Below, in pieces: positions 55,585-64,000 of a DNA stretch of 64,000 bases. Positions within the stretch are counted from its first letter, which is position 1, and each line of letters opens with the position of its first letter. The notes beneath the pieces were generated by a model, which did not search any database, was not told the DNA's origin, and saw only the letters and a list, made by a program, of their open reading frames with translations. The DNA comes from Nocardioides cavernae (lineage in GTDB: Bacteria; Actinomycetota; Actinomycetes; Propionibacteriales; Nocardioidaceae). The translations under genes and the position numbers were made by a program. The stretch spans positions 3,410,001-3,474,000 of the forward strand of contig NZ_JAFBCA010000001.1 in the NCBI RefSeq assembly GCF_016907475.1. The letters are read 5' to 3'.

Positions 55585-56007
55585 TCAGCGGCGGGTGAGC
55601 GTGATGTCGCTCCCGTCGTCGAGTTCGATCTGCGGCACGCCTTCGTACATGGACACCTCTCCGGACGCGCAGGCGCGGTACGAGGCCGTCGCCGGGTCTA
55701 CGGCTTCGACGCTGTCCGGGTTGTCCCACACGACGATGGTGAACCGCGGTTCCTGCGGGTAGGGCGCACCCAGGTTGAGGAACCGGTCGTTGCCGTCCGA
55801 GCCGGTGCTCTTCAGCGGCCCGCACACCCGCACCACATCGCCGGCATGGTCGGCTGCGTCGCGCCACGACACGTCACCGGAACCCGTGTCCGAGCGGGCG
55901 GCGCTGCACCCCGACAGCACCGCCGCCATCAGGCCGCCCAGCACTAGCCACGAGGACGACGAGACGGGTCGATGGCCGGCGGCCGACTTGCGGGCAGGTG
56001 GCTCCAT
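55585..56007 (-). CDS. Predicted lipoprotein with OB-fold-like domain
   Basis: About 140 residues from ATG 56007. A signal helix WLVLGGLMAAVLSGC ends in a lipobox (LSGC) for lipid attachment. The mature part (WRDAADHAGDVVRVCGPLKS, RFLNLGAPYPQEPRFTIVVW) follows the pattern of small OB-fold proteins that share 'G..V.V.G......FLNLG..YP...FT' and often accompany secreted nucleases. Function unproven. Confidence 0.7.
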   Translation of the reverse strand: MEPPARKSAAGHRPVSSSSWLVLGGLMAAVLSGCSAARSDTGSGDVSWRDAADHAGDVVRVCGPLKSTGSDGNDRFLNLGAPYPQEPRFTIVVWDNPDSVEAVDPATASYRACASGEVSMYEGVPQIELDDGSDITLTRR

Positions 56008-56705
56008 GTTCGGACCGTAGCCGTCACGCCACGTAGGCGCAGCCGAACAGCAGGGCCGGGTCAGCGGCGTGCGGTGATGAAGAACCTCTTCGACCACGAC
56101 GGCAACGCGAGGTCGCCGGCAAACACCCTCGAGTCGACGCCAGCGCGCGTGGACCCAAGCAGATCCTCTCCGAACTCGACGACCTCAACGCCCCGACCGA
56201 TCATCTGCGCCGGCTTGGCCTCGCCAGCCTCGCCTTTGGCTTTGGGATCGGTGGGGCTGACGACGGGCGGCGCGGATCCACGGGATGGAACGCGCCGCCA
56301 GTCACCCCGCCGACAGTCACGACAAGATCGCGACGGCCAAGACAATTACCACCGTGATCCAGATGGCATCGGCCACCGGACTACTGGGCTTCGGCAGCAG
56401 CTCCAACACCCGAACGAACACACGCATACCGCACCTCCGACTGAAGAGGTAGGGCCGGGTTGGCCCTCCTCACCCCTTCAGGGGTTGAGGTGTGCGGGGC
56501 AGCAGGTCGATCGCTCAGAAATCCGGTGTGATCTGCCCCACACGGCAGTCGTGCGCCACCTAGCCGAACTCCTTTCACGTGCTCACTCCCCGGCACGTGA
56601 ATGCCGGCAATCTGTCAGTTCCTGACTACCTGGCTGACAATCGCGACGGCTTCGACGTTCGCCAGACAGCCTGAGTAGGGCCCGCCAGCAATGCAGCACG
56701 TCGGT
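56008..56705. other. About 700-bp region without a convincing gene
   Basis: A minus-strand frame at 56061-56345 ends in a plausible protein-like stretch (RGVEVVEFGEDLLGSTRAGV, then LPSWSKRFFITARR) and may be the tail of a broken gene, but no start or family is evident. An inverted repeat GTGTGCGGGGCAG (56490-56502) versus CTGCCCCACAC (56533-56543) could end the minus-strand gene at 56706. A small CCCCT/AGGGG hairpin lies near 56475. Confidence 0.4.
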
Positions 56706-57587
56706 CTAACACGGCGGCTTCGCGTCCATGCCATGCTCGCGCTCGTAAGCAAGTTCGATTCCCAGGTCGATCAGGCCATACACGTACTCGGTGACCGCAC
56801 GGTGAAGCGCGCGGAGTCGTTCTTCGAGGGTGCGCCATGGTCTGACGTCCTCGTCACCGTTGGGTCCCGGCCCGAGCTCGACTCCAGCTACCTCGACGTC
56901 GAACTCGGTCCCGCCATCGAGGTAGTCGGGGTTGATGGGGAAGTCCCCGAGCCATCGGAAGGTCGCCAACGTCCCGTCAGGGGCCACGGGGCCTGGGAAG
57001 ACCTGCAAATCCTTTACAAGGTTCATGTCGTGCTGGAGCCACCCGTTCGACGCGAACGACGTGACGAAGTGGACTGCGCGGTGCCGATCGGTGCGTGCCA
57101 TCTCGTTGAGGATCCTGAGACAGTTCCAGCTGGGCAATTCCGCCTGGAACGGCTGGATCGCGTAAAGAGCGTCCTGAATTTCGATCGAGAGCGCACTCAG
57201 CCGGCGATCTCGATGTGACTTCCAGGCCTTCTCATCAGCGCAGATTGGCCACTCGAGGGCTGACGCCTTGGGTGGGGGGTCCTGTCCGGAGTCCAGGATG
57301 GCTACGGCGTACAGAGCATTGTCGAGTGCGGCGCGTAGCTCGTAGAGGAACTCACCCAGGATGAGGGACAACTTCGCAGGAGGTTCCTGCAGGCGCGTGA
57401 ACACGATGCGGCCCAGCCCGTCGTCACCAACCTCGACACCGACGGCATGGGGGCTGGTATCGAGATGAGCTGCCCAGGCGTCTCGGAATGCGCCGAAATG
57501 CTCGACACTGCGGTCGAGTCTTGCGCCGACCACAGCCACCTCCTTGGGCAGGTCGCGATGCGACAGCCGCGCGTCGTCAGCGAACAA
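56706..57587 (-). CDS. Conserved hypothetical protein, about 290 aa
   Basis: Not assigned. The helical segment LSLILGEFLYELRAALDNAL (near residues 73-95), together with FNEMARTDRH-type RILNEMARTDRHRAVHF, is a pattern I associate with uncharacterised actinobacterial proteins often found in mobile regions. No signal peptide. The annotated start is TTG 57587; an internal GTG could be the real one. It follows the Mrr-like gene by about 54 bp on the same strand, so the two may be co-transcribed. Confidence 0.65.
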   Translation of the reverse strand: MFADDARLSHRDLPKEVAVVGARLDRSVEHFGAFRDAWAAHLDTSPHAVGVEVGDDGLGRIVFTRLQEPPAKLSLILGEFLYELRAALDNALYAVAILDSGQDPPPKASALEWPICADEKAWKSHRDRRLSALSIEIQDALYAIQPFQAELPSWNCLRILNEMARTDRHRAVHFVTSFASNGWLQHDMNLVKDLQVFPGPVAPDGTLATFRWLGDFPINPDYLDGGTEFDVEVAGVELGPGPNGDEDVRPWRTLEERLRALHRAVTEYVYGLIDLGIELAYEREHGMDAKPPC

Positions 57588-57641
57588 GGTTCGTCCCTGA
57601 GCGATCGGTAGGAATGTGACTCGAGTTATGGGCCATTGGAC

Positions 57642-60600
57642 TTACTCGTTGATGTCGAGCAGCGGCAGGAGAGCCCCATCAGCGTCGACACAGTCGAGGA
57701 GATCGCGATGAGGGACATCATCGACCGCGTATCGGTAGCGCCGCGTGAGAAGGTCCCGCAACGCGCCCTCTTCCTTGCCTTCGTTTCGCCCACGGATGTT
57801 CCATCGACGCGCGACAGTGACGGTCTGCATGAAGAAGTGCAGTTCGAGGTTGTCCGCGTCGAACACGCTGAGCGGGATCTCCGGGGAGTCGGCGGTCTCC
57901 GGAGCGCGGCCGAGCCTCATGAGCGCAGCGTTGTCGTGATGGTCGGGCGTCATTCCGGCGACTTGCATTTTCCAATTGAGGGCCGCATTGAGGAACGTGA
58001 CCAAGATCTGCCAGTCGAGCCATCCGTCCGCGCGCAGGCGTTCGATCTGTGCCCGGCCGTGAGCGTCGGCGAGGATGCGGGGCAACGTGTATCGCAGAGC
58101 GTCATTCGCAACCTCGTAGCGCTCCCGAATGGTCCGGAGCGAGGCAGCTTCGTCGTAGCCCGGACCTCGCTTGGTCGAGGCCGCGAGCGCCGGCCGATCG
58201 GTCGGTCGAAATGAGTCGGACGATGCTGGGCGGGTCGCTTCCGCAAGTCGCGTGTAGTGCTCCGGCGGGAAGAGCCGCGTGGTCTCCTCGTAGGGCCTGC
58301 CGATTGCGATCTTGTGTGTAATGCCGCCCCGGAATAGTGGCTCCATGAGGTCCTGAAGTTCGCCGGGCGGACGCACATGCGCCGACTGGATGAGCTGGAA
58401 ACCTATGACCATCAACGCCTGGCATCGTGCGTCGGCGTCTGCGCAGTCGTCTGTCAGGGTGATCTGGGCGTGCACCTCTGAATCGGATTCGCCGATCTCG
58501 ATGTTGTCGTCTGCTCGCTCCGCTCCGGGCACAACGTCGATCGTCGTGTGCACGGTCGCTGGGATGAGCACCGGGTGCAGGTGCGCGATGTCGGCGAGGA
58601 GCACCTGAAAGGCTGCCACGGCCGCTTCGGCGGTCAGGACAGATGTCTGGTCGTTGTCGAACGTGAAGGTCCACCGCACGCCCAGCGCAGTGAAGTCGAT
58701 GATGCGGCTAGGGCCGACATCGCTCAGGACGGGTCCCCCGAGCTGCGCTGTGGCTCGGTCTTGGAACTCGTCTTCGCTCAGGTCGAACGTTGAGCCGTCG
58801 GTCTCGATGAGCTCGACGAGGCCCTCGTACCACCTTGTGGTCGGGTGGGCGGCAGCGATGAGGGGCTCGATCTCCGGCCAGAAGCTTCGGATTCCTGCCA
58901 GCTCAAGGGCTGCGTTGGTCTCGTGGTGCGCCAAGTCGGGGTTCGTGTCGTAGTCGAACCCGTCCACCATGAACTGGGCGCGGGCAAGAAGTGCGACCTC
59001 TGTCAGCGCCGCGGCGTCCACCCACGTTCCAGCCCGCTGGGCGAAGCCCGCGCTCTCCAGCAGCGCCTTCGGGAGCTGGGACTTGACGTCGGTGTCATCG
59101 GATAACAAAGCGAGGGTCGCGGCTGCGCACCCGTACATCTTGGCGGCGTACATCAGGCCCAACTCCGCGTAGACCTGTGCGATGAAGCGCATGGTGAGGA
59201 TGGCGCCGTACATCGTGTCGCCGTTGAACCACTTGACCTTCGCGGTGTGCAGTTCGGCCAACGCATGCAGGGGTTGATCCGCCTCTAGGAACGCGGTCCC
59301 CCGGTCGCGACACGCCTCAGCCGTGGCGGCATCTCCGCGGACCGCAGCGGTGGCCTCGTCGAGACCATCGCGGACCTTCGCGTACGAGGGGTGCTCGACG
59401 GTCAGCGGAGCCACCAGGTTGAAGACCCGCGCAAGTTGGCGCACCGAGTAGGGCTTCGCGCGAGGAAGGAGGTCGATCAGCGCATCCAACTGCTCCATAG
59501 CCTGCTCGAGACCAGTGAAGTAGCGGGGGTCGAGAAGCCCCACGTTGACCTCGAAGTCATCCAGCGTGACCCCGACGTGGGGGGCACGCTCTGCGGGCTC
59601 AGGCGTGCCGTAACTGGATGCGGCGAGCTCCCAGTTGGGCAGCAGGTAGGAGAACGCAAGCGTCCCGGTCAGGGACGCGGCGCGTACCGGATGGGTGTCG
59701 GGATTGGTGCCGATGAGGAGTGATGACACGTGCTGGCGAAGGCGTTGCTGTGCCGCGGCAATCTCGGCGGCTTCGGCGCGCCCTACGCCAGTGGTCCACA
59801 TGACACCCCAGTACGACGCGAGGGTCACGGCGTCGTCGACGATGTTGGGCTGATCGCTAGTGCACGCGTACTCGAGCGCGCGCCGAACAAGGTCCTCGAT
59901 GTCTTCGGCTACACCGGTTCCGCGGAATCGCGCGACCGCAATCTCGTAGCAGGCACGGAACGCCAGCTCTCCGTCGGCTTCGTCCTCGTCCGTGTGTGAG
60001 AGAAACGAGCGCATGAACGCCAGCCATTCGGGGATGTCGGCGTTGGCGTCGGCGTCCCAAGTTGCGAACCGCAGCCCTTCGGTCACCTCGCCTTGGGTGG
60101 CAGGCGTCAGCATGCTGGGTCCGTTGTTGCGTCGGAGCTTGTCGAGCAGCTCGGTGTACCACTCGGGCGCCGGATCGCCTTCGGGTGGCGGCACCATCGA
60201 GGACGGGAGTTCTAAGTAGTGACGCGCGACCCAGATCAAGTCCGGCTGGGCGAGCTGTGTGGCGATGTCGTCGCCGCAGAAGATGTCGAGAGTCACCCCG
60301 TATGTCTCCCGGGCAAACCTTTGTAGTTCGTGGGTGTGCCCCTCCGAGATGGGATGTACGGAGAAGAAGGCGACATGTTCGACCGCTGCGGCGTCCTCGG
60401 CGCAGATGCCCGCGAGGTCGTCGCGGACCTTCTGCCGTAGGCCGGTGCGCTGGACCGTGCAGGCGACCACGATCGGAGAGGTACTGGCGGAGGCAGCGAA
60501 CCCCGTGGCGTGCGGGAGCTCGTCTGGGATCCTGGTGTGGAACGTCTCCGCATCACGCTGCTGGTCTCCGCCGGCGCTGACGGGTCCGGTCGCGACGAGG

Positions 60601-60740
60601 ATGTTTGCACTGATGCGCTTGTGCGCGACGCGAGCCGCGATCTCTTCGAATCGGTGGTGTTCGTTGCGCGACGACATCTCCTCAAGTCGGAAACGCAGGA
60701 AGGCTTCGGCCTCAGGGATCGCTTCGCTCACGCAGGCCAT
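57642..60740 (-). CDS. Large protein with Mrr-like nuclease N-terminus
   Basis: 1032 residues. Residues about 28-195 read as an Mrr-type restriction nuclease module: HHRFEEIAARVAHKRI (E32/E33), TGPVSAGGDQQRDAETFHT (D59, D63), IVVACTVQRTGLRQKVRDDL (Q97, K104) and FCGDDIATQLAQPDLIWVAR, then HYLELP. The middle (about 230-650) is helical and repeat-like, resembling TPR proteins (LAELHTAKVKWFNGDTMYGA). The C-terminus is unassigned. Such architecture suggests a stand-alone defence protein that uses the repeats for sensing. It is the last gene before attR. Confidence 0.7.
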   Translation of the reverse strand: MACVSEAIPEAEAFLRFRLEEMSSRNEHHRFEEIAARVAHKRISANILVATGPVSAGGDQQRDAETFHTRIPDELPHATGFAASASTSPIVVACTVQRTGLRQKVRDDLAGICAEDAAAVEHVAFFSVHPISEGHTHELQRFARETYGVTLDIFCGDDIATQLAQPDLIWVARHYLELPSSMVPPPEGDPAPEWYTELLDKLRRNNGPSMLTPATQGEVTEGLRFATWDADANADIPEWLAFMRSFLSHTDEDEADGELAFRACYEIAVARFRGTGVAEDIEDLVRRALEYACTSDQPNIVDDAVTLASYWGVMWTTGVGRAEAAEIAAAQQRLRQHVSSLLIGTNPDTHPVRAASLTGTLAFSYLLPNWELAASSYGTPEPAERAPHVGVTLDDFEVNVGLLDPRYFTGLEQAMEQLDALIDLLPRAKPYSVRQLARVFNLVAPLTVEHPSYAKVRDGLDEATAAVRGDAATAEACRDRGTAFLEADQPLHALAELHTAKVKWFNGDTMYGAILTMRFIAQVYAELGLMYAAKMYGCAAATLALLSDDTDVKSQLPKALLESAGFAQRAGTWVDAAALTEVALLARAQFMVDGFDYDTNPDLAHHETNAALELAGIRSFWPEIEPLIAAAHPTTRWYEGLVELIETDGSTFDLSEDEFQDRATAQLGGPVLSDVGPSRIIDFTALGVRWTFTFDNDQTSVLTAEAAVAAFQVLLADIAHLHPVLIPATVHTTIDVVPGAERADDNIEIGESDSEVHAQITLTDDCADADARCQALMVIGFQLIQSAHVRPPGELQDLMEPLFRGGITHKIAIGRPYEETTRLFPPEHYTRLAEATRPASSDSFRPTDRPALAASTKRGPGYDEAASLRTIRERYEVANDALRYTLPRILADAHGRAQIERLRADGWLDWQILVTFLNAALNWKMQVAGMTPDHHDNAALMRLGRAPETADSPEIPLSVFDADNLELHFFMQTVTVARRWNIRGRNEGKEEGALRDLLTRRYRYAVDDVPHRDLLDCVDADGALLPLLDINE

Positions 60741-61035
60741 CTTGCCTGCGCGCGCCGACAGACCCGCATGACCACCAGGTCAAGCACCACCCCACTCGCT
60801 CTGCGCACGTCGCGCTGGGCGCGCCCCTGTCCGACCCTCAAGCGAGGTGCCTGGCCGCTCCGCATCGCATGAGCATGAAGGTCGCTCGTCGCGTGTCTTC
60901 CCCCGAATTTCCCCCGGAACTTCTCTCCACAACTCACTTCGAGTGGGACTGCAGCGGACACAAAACCTGACACAGTGTGGCTCTCACCTGCGGAAACGGC
61001 CTGTATCCACCGCGAGCACGATCGGAGTTTCGGTG
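60741..61035. other. Right end of the island, no gene; possible arm site
   Basis: Noncoding. It holds TTCCCCCGAATTTCCCCCG at 60898-60916, a near copy of 31004-31021 in the left end, about 120 bp inside attR. The rest has no recognised feature; the promoter of the Mrr-like gene presumably lies close to 60741. Confidence 0.45.
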
Positions 61036-61053
61036 CTACTACGACATCTGAGC
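61036..61053 (+). repeat. attR core, 18 bp
   Basis: CTACTACGACATCTGAGC, identical to the glnA 3' end at 30933-30950. It marks the junction where the original chromosome sequence downstream of glnA resumes. Confidence 0.88.
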
Positions 61054-61071
61054 CGTACCGTCGTACGACGA

Positions 61072-61102
61072 GGCCCCGGTCCCCTTCGTGGGGGCCGGGG
61101 CC
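61072..61102 (+). terminator. Displaced native glnA terminator
   Basis: GGCCCCGGTCCCC (61072-61084) pairs with GGGGGCCGGGGCC (61090-61102) through 13 pairs including one U-G, with loop TTCGT and TT after it. It starts 18 bp past attR, the distance expected for a terminator just after the uninterrupted glnA stop. Confidence 0.8.
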
Positions 61103-61199
61103 TTCGGCGTGTCCGACGATCACAACTCGTGGGTACGACGACGCTCCACGCGGCGTGCGAGCGGTGTGCCGGGACTTGTGGTCGTCCGACGCGCCGCCG

Positions 61200-61957
61200 T
61201 CAGGGCCTGTCGGCGTGGTCGGCGGGACCCGGGTGCTGGGCCGCCCGGTGCTGGGCGAGGATGTCGACACCGAAGTCGTTGGTGGGGTCGCGCCACACGC
61301 AGTGAACGTGGTTGGCGTCGTCCTCGGTGTTGTCGAACTCGACGAGGGTCACTGGACCCTCGAGGCGGAAGTAGTGCGGCTCCTCGATGCGGTGGGACCC
61401 GGCCCACACGAAGTGGAGGTCGTCCCGACCGGCGTTCCGGATCCGGTCCATCTCCCGTCCCACCTGCTCGGGTTTGAGCCGCAGGAGGAACGCCTCGACG
61501 AGCTCGTCGAACGCCTGCTGCTGGTTGGCGCCCATTCGGGCACGGGACAGGCCACGGGGCTGTCCCTTCACCCACCGCAGCGCTTCGCGGTCCGCGTCGG
61601 TGATCGGGGCGTCGCGCCGGCCGACGCCATGGACGTCCGGCCACTCCTCGTCTCCGAGCACGGGCACGCACCGGCTCGCGAAGTCGGGCGGAGGGGTGGT
61701 GTGGATCGTCGCCGTCGCGCGCTGGTCATCGTCCAGCTGTGCGAGAACGGCGAAGCCGAGGTCCTCCTCGTGCCGAGGATCCGGAACGGTCCCAGCCGGG
61801 CCGGCTCCGAGCCGAGAAGGAACGGCGTCGCGGCCATGAGGTCCTGCCCAGCCACCGTGAAGTTGAGGGACAGGTGGTGGCCCACCAGGCGCCAGCCCCA
61901 GTCACTGTCGGGCTGCGGCTGGTTGAAGCCGCGCCGAACGGCGAGGATGACGGCCAT
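61200..61957 (-). pseudogene. DUF3500-domain protein, truncated and frameshifted
   Basis: The first segment from ATG 61957 reads DWGWRLVGHHLSLNFTVAGQ and ATPFLLGSEPARLGPFRILG. The match then continues in another frame (HEEDLGFAVLAQLDDDQRAT, PITDADREALRWVKGQPRGL, HYFRLEGPVTLVEFDNTEDD and VWRDPTNDFGVDILAQH) to the stop at 61200. The frameshift is near 61785. The first 100-150 residues usual for DUF3500 are missing because the hydrolase gene begins there. Confidence 0.75.
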
Positions 61958-62825
61958 GGCTCGCCTCAGCACGCTCAAGGTCACCCTCCACGGCCACGAA
62001 CTGTCCTTCGTCGACAGTGGTGAGGGACCGGTCGTCCTCTTCGTCCACGGGATCCTCGGGTCCGAGCGACAGTGGTCCCAGCTGGTCGACAAGGTCGACA
62101 ACGACCACCGGGTGATCGTCCCGGATCTCTTCGGCCACGGCGACTCCGCCAAACCCATGGGTGACTACTCACTCAGCTCCCATGCCGCGACGCTGCGGGA
62201 CCTCCTGGACCACCTCGGCATCGACAGGGTCACGCTCGTCGGACACTCGTTGGGCGGCGGCATCGCCATGCAGTTCTTCTACCTCTTCCCCGACCGGGTG
62301 GACTGTCTCGTCCTCGTGTCGAGCGGCGGGCTGGGGCGCGAGGTCAACCTCGCCCTGCGATCGGCCACACTGCCGGGTGCCGAGCAGGTCCTCAGCGTCA
62401 TCGCTTCGACTCCAGTGCTCGAGAGGGTCGAGGCACTCGGACGGGGCGCTCAGCGGATCGGGTGGAAACCGGGAGCCGACGTCGGCGCGATCTGGCGCGG
62501 GCTCACCACCCTCGGTGACCGCGACAGCCGGCGCGCGTTCCTGGCCACCACACGGGCGGTCATCGACTTCGGTGGCCAGAGCATCAATGCGCACGACCAC
62601 CTCAGTGCGGTGACCGCTCCCCCGACCATGATCGTGTGGGGGTCGAACGACCGGATGATTCCCGCGTGGCACGCGCTCAACGCACAACGGGCCGTTCCCG
62701 ACTGTCGCGTCGAGCTCTTCGAGGGCGCTGGTCACTTCCCGCACCTCGACGACCCGGAGCGGTTCGCGCGAGTGCTGCGCGACTTCATCTCGTCCGAACG
62801 AGACGCGACCGGTCAGGTCCGGTGA
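61956..62825 (+). CDS. Alpha/beta-fold hydrolase
   Basis: About 289 residues. The fold opens with VVLFVHGILGSERQWSQL (oxyanion hole region). The nucleophile is in LVGHSLGGG, the acid in WGSNDRMIPAWHA, and the catalytic His in GAGHFPHLDDPERF. The substrate is unknown; relatives include esterases and epoxide or lactone hydrolases. ATG 61956 follows GAGG by 8 bases; ATG 61947 is an alternative. Its start overlaps the pseudogene start on the other strand. Confidence 0.9.
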   Translation: MARLSTLKVTLHGHELSFVDSGEGPVVLFVHGILGSERQWSQLVDKVDNDHRVIVPDLFGHGDSAKPMGDYSLSSHAATLRDLLDHLGIDRVTLVGHSLGGGIAMQFFYLFPDRVDCLVLVSSGGLGREVNLALRSATLPGAEQVLSVIASTPVLERVEALGRGAQRIGWKPGADVGAIWRGLTTLGDRDSRRAFLATTRAVIDFGGQSINAHDHLSAVTAPPTMIVWGSNDRMIPAWHALNAQRAVPDCRVELFEGAGHFPHLDDPERFARVLRDFISSERDATGQVR

Positions 62826-63021
62826 GCTGACTCCCTCGTTCGAGAGGTCCTCACGCGGTCTGGACCGGAAGTGCGACGGGTCCGCCTCAGGCAGGGACAT
62901 ACCCAAGCGGGGCCTTGACGCCATCGGAGAGCGGGTGGAGGTTCGATCCATCCCCGGGGAGCCGTGCCCGGGCGCCACACGTTCCCTGAGGATGGGCTCC
63001 CACCCCGCCTTGGAGGGTGCC

Positions 63022-64000
63022 GTGAACCGCAGAGACCGTCGTCCCGTCGTCGTCGCCGCAGCCCTGGCCCTCGTGGCCCCGGCCGCCGTCGCAGCCCTCA
63101 CCGTGGGTACGCCCGCCGCGTCGGCCCACAAGGGCGGCGGACACCATCCGTCGCCCCCCTCCACCTCGGGCAAGGCGGTCTTCTTCGCCTCCGACGGCCT
63201 GCGTCAGGACCTGGTCGAGAAGTACGCCGACCAGGGGGCGATGCCGACGATGCGGAAGTTCCTCAAGAACGGCGTCAAGGCGCGCGGTGACGGCATGCTC
63301 ACCCAGGCGCCGCCCAACACCGGAGCGGGCTGGTACACGATGGCGACCGGCGCGTGGCCGGGCGTGACCGGCTCGACCAACAACACCTTCCACAAGAACG
63401 GCGACCCGTTCGGCACCACCCGCACCGCGGCGTTCGACCCCGGTGTGCTGCAGGCGGAGTCGATCGCGCAAGCGGCCGAGCGCGGCGGCCTGAAGGTCGC
63501 CCAGATGGAGTGGGCCGGCGGGCGCAACGCCTCGATCCAGGGGCCCACGATCGACTTCCAGACCTTCTCCTCCGGTCGGGGCGTGGCCACGAACTTCATC
63601 GGCCAGAAGGGCGACGTGCTCTTCGACGACGCGCCGTTCATCGCCTCGTTCGGGCTGCAGTTCGACCACCCGGCTGGGTATGCCGGACGCGACCCGTTCC
63701 CGGCCGCCGCCCCCACCCCGGCCACCGGCTGGACCGGCGTGCCGACGTCGTACAGCCCGGCGCAGGAGATGCGGATGCGGGTGCTCGACGGGACGGTCGA
63801 CAAGTACGGCCTGAACGCCTACATCTACGACAGCCGCAACGACGGCCGCACGAAGTACGACCGGGTGCTGTTCTCGCCCACGAAGAACGGCGCGGACGCG
63901 GTCGGCGACCTGAAGCAGGGCCAGTGGGCCGACGTGAAGGTGAAGATCGTTGGCGGCGCGCTGGCCGGCAAGACCGCCGGCATGCTGGTCAAGGTCGAGA
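63022..64000 (+). CDS. Secreted alkaline-phosphatase/phosphodiesterase family protein (3' partial)
   Basis: Open to the right edge. GTG 63022 has TTGGAGGG upstream. A signal peptide (RRDRRPVVVAAALALVAPAA, cleavage near ASA-HKG) leads to a domain starting AVFFASDGLRQDLVEKYADQ, then MPTMRKFLKNGVKA and APPNTGAGWYTMATGAWPGV. This is the metal-binding Asp and nucleophile-Thr/Ser pattern of type I phosphodiesterase/nucleotide pyrophosphatases (alkaline phosphatase superfamily). It would act outside the cell on phosphate esters. Confidence 0.85.
   Translation, partial: MNRRDRRPVVVAAALALVAPAAVAALTVGTPAASAHKGGGHHPSPPSTSGKAVFFASDGLRQDLVEKYADQGAMPTMRKFLKNGVKARGDGMLTQAPPNTGAGWYTMATGAWPGVTGSTNNTFHKNGDPFGTTRTAAFDPGVLQAESIAQAAERGGLKVAQMEWAGGRNASIQGPTIDFQTFSSGRGVATNFIGQKGDVLFDDAPFIASFGLQFDHPAGYAGRDPFPAAAPTPATGWTGVPTSYSPAQEMRMRVLDGTVDKYGLNAYIYDSRNDGRTKYDRVLFSPTKNGADAVGDLKQGQWADVKVKIVGGALAGKTAGMLVKVE

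Larger units (their letters stand above)
30933..61053. mobile_element. Integrated genomic island (about 30.1 kb) at the 3' end of glnA
   Basis: Exact 18-bp direct repeats bound the segment at 30933-30950 and 61036-61053. Two tyrosine recombinases lie just inside the left end. The contents are accessory: restriction-type genes, decayed nucleases and unknowns. The conserved glnA downstream context, a hairpin terminator, appears only after the right repeat. No structural phage genes, relaxase or replication initiator were recognised, so it looks like an integrative defence island rather than an intact prophage or conjugative element. Confidence 0.88.

Noticed and set aside
56061..56345. 94-codon minus-strand frame
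   Set aside because: Only its last third looks protein-like; no start signal or family, so it is described under the 56008-56705 region rather than called a gene.
30951..61035. Prophage interpretation of the island
   Set aside because: No capsid, portal, terminase, tail or lysis genes recognised; only integrases and accessory genes.
61059..61070. 12-bp palindrome CGTCGTACGACG near attR
   Set aside because: Short and GC-rich, expected by chance in such DNA; too close to the terminator to assign separately.
60728..61270. Frame crossing attR
   Set aside because: It would span the integration junction and contains no recognisable motif.

Overview
The window is high-GC DNA with GTG starts, ATGA/GTGA overlaps and hairpin terminators lacking U tracts. 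Its core gene order matches the actinobacterial chromosome block gcvT, pepA, lpd/sucB, TIGR01777 epimerase, lipB, lipA, DUF4191, RDD, glnA, known for example from Mycobacterium. A Nocardioides-like actinomycete is the best guess, made from gene content only.

Chromosomal part, 1 to 30,950. The left end carries the tail of a CydC-like ABC exporter, a GAF-type sensor histidine kinase, RNase J (rnj) and dapA. Small genes follow (TfoX-like, nucleotidyltransferase, NUDIX), then a folate/thymidylate group (folA, a coupled GntR regulator and acetyltransferase, thyA). After an internally deleted quinone-oxidoreductase relic that keeps a SoxR-like promoter comes the lipoate/one-carbon block: gcvT, pepA, lpdA, sucB with two lipoyl domains, lipB and lipA. 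These make, attach or use lipoyl groups. A fused ABC exporter, a MerR/DUF4188 pair and a vanadium haloperoxidase are inserted into the conserved order. glnA is preceded by a textbook four-half-site GlnR operator.

Genomic island, 30,933 to 61,053. An 18-bp sequence covering the last codons and stop of glnA is repeated exactly at 61,036-61,053. Next to the second copy lies a strong hairpin that is most likely the original glnA terminator, now about 30 kb away. Two paralogous tyrosine recombinases sit just inside the left end. The cargo looks like a defence island. A tightly coupled minus-strand operon (46,062 to 35,254) encodes a RecB/Cas4-like Fe-S nuclease, a Upf1-like SF1 helicase, a beta-class adenine methyltransferase, a type III Res-like helicase/nuclease and a GmrSD-like DUF262/HNH protein, with a coiled-coil protein downstream. 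A separate upstream gene encodes a SeqA-like plus RAMA-domain protein, a plausible reader of methylated DNA. Further cargo is a run of small plus-strand unknowns (one NurA-like), a decayed DUF1016 nuclease, a diverged large serine recombinase-like protein, a lipoprotein and a 1032-residue protein with an Mrr-like N-terminus.

Right flank, 61,054 to 64,000. The chromosome resumes with the displaced terminator, a broken DUF3500 gene, an alpha/beta hydrolase and the start of a secreted phosphodiesterase/alkaline-phosphatase-family protein that runs off the window.

All family assignments come from reading motifs and remembered family patterns; no database search was run.
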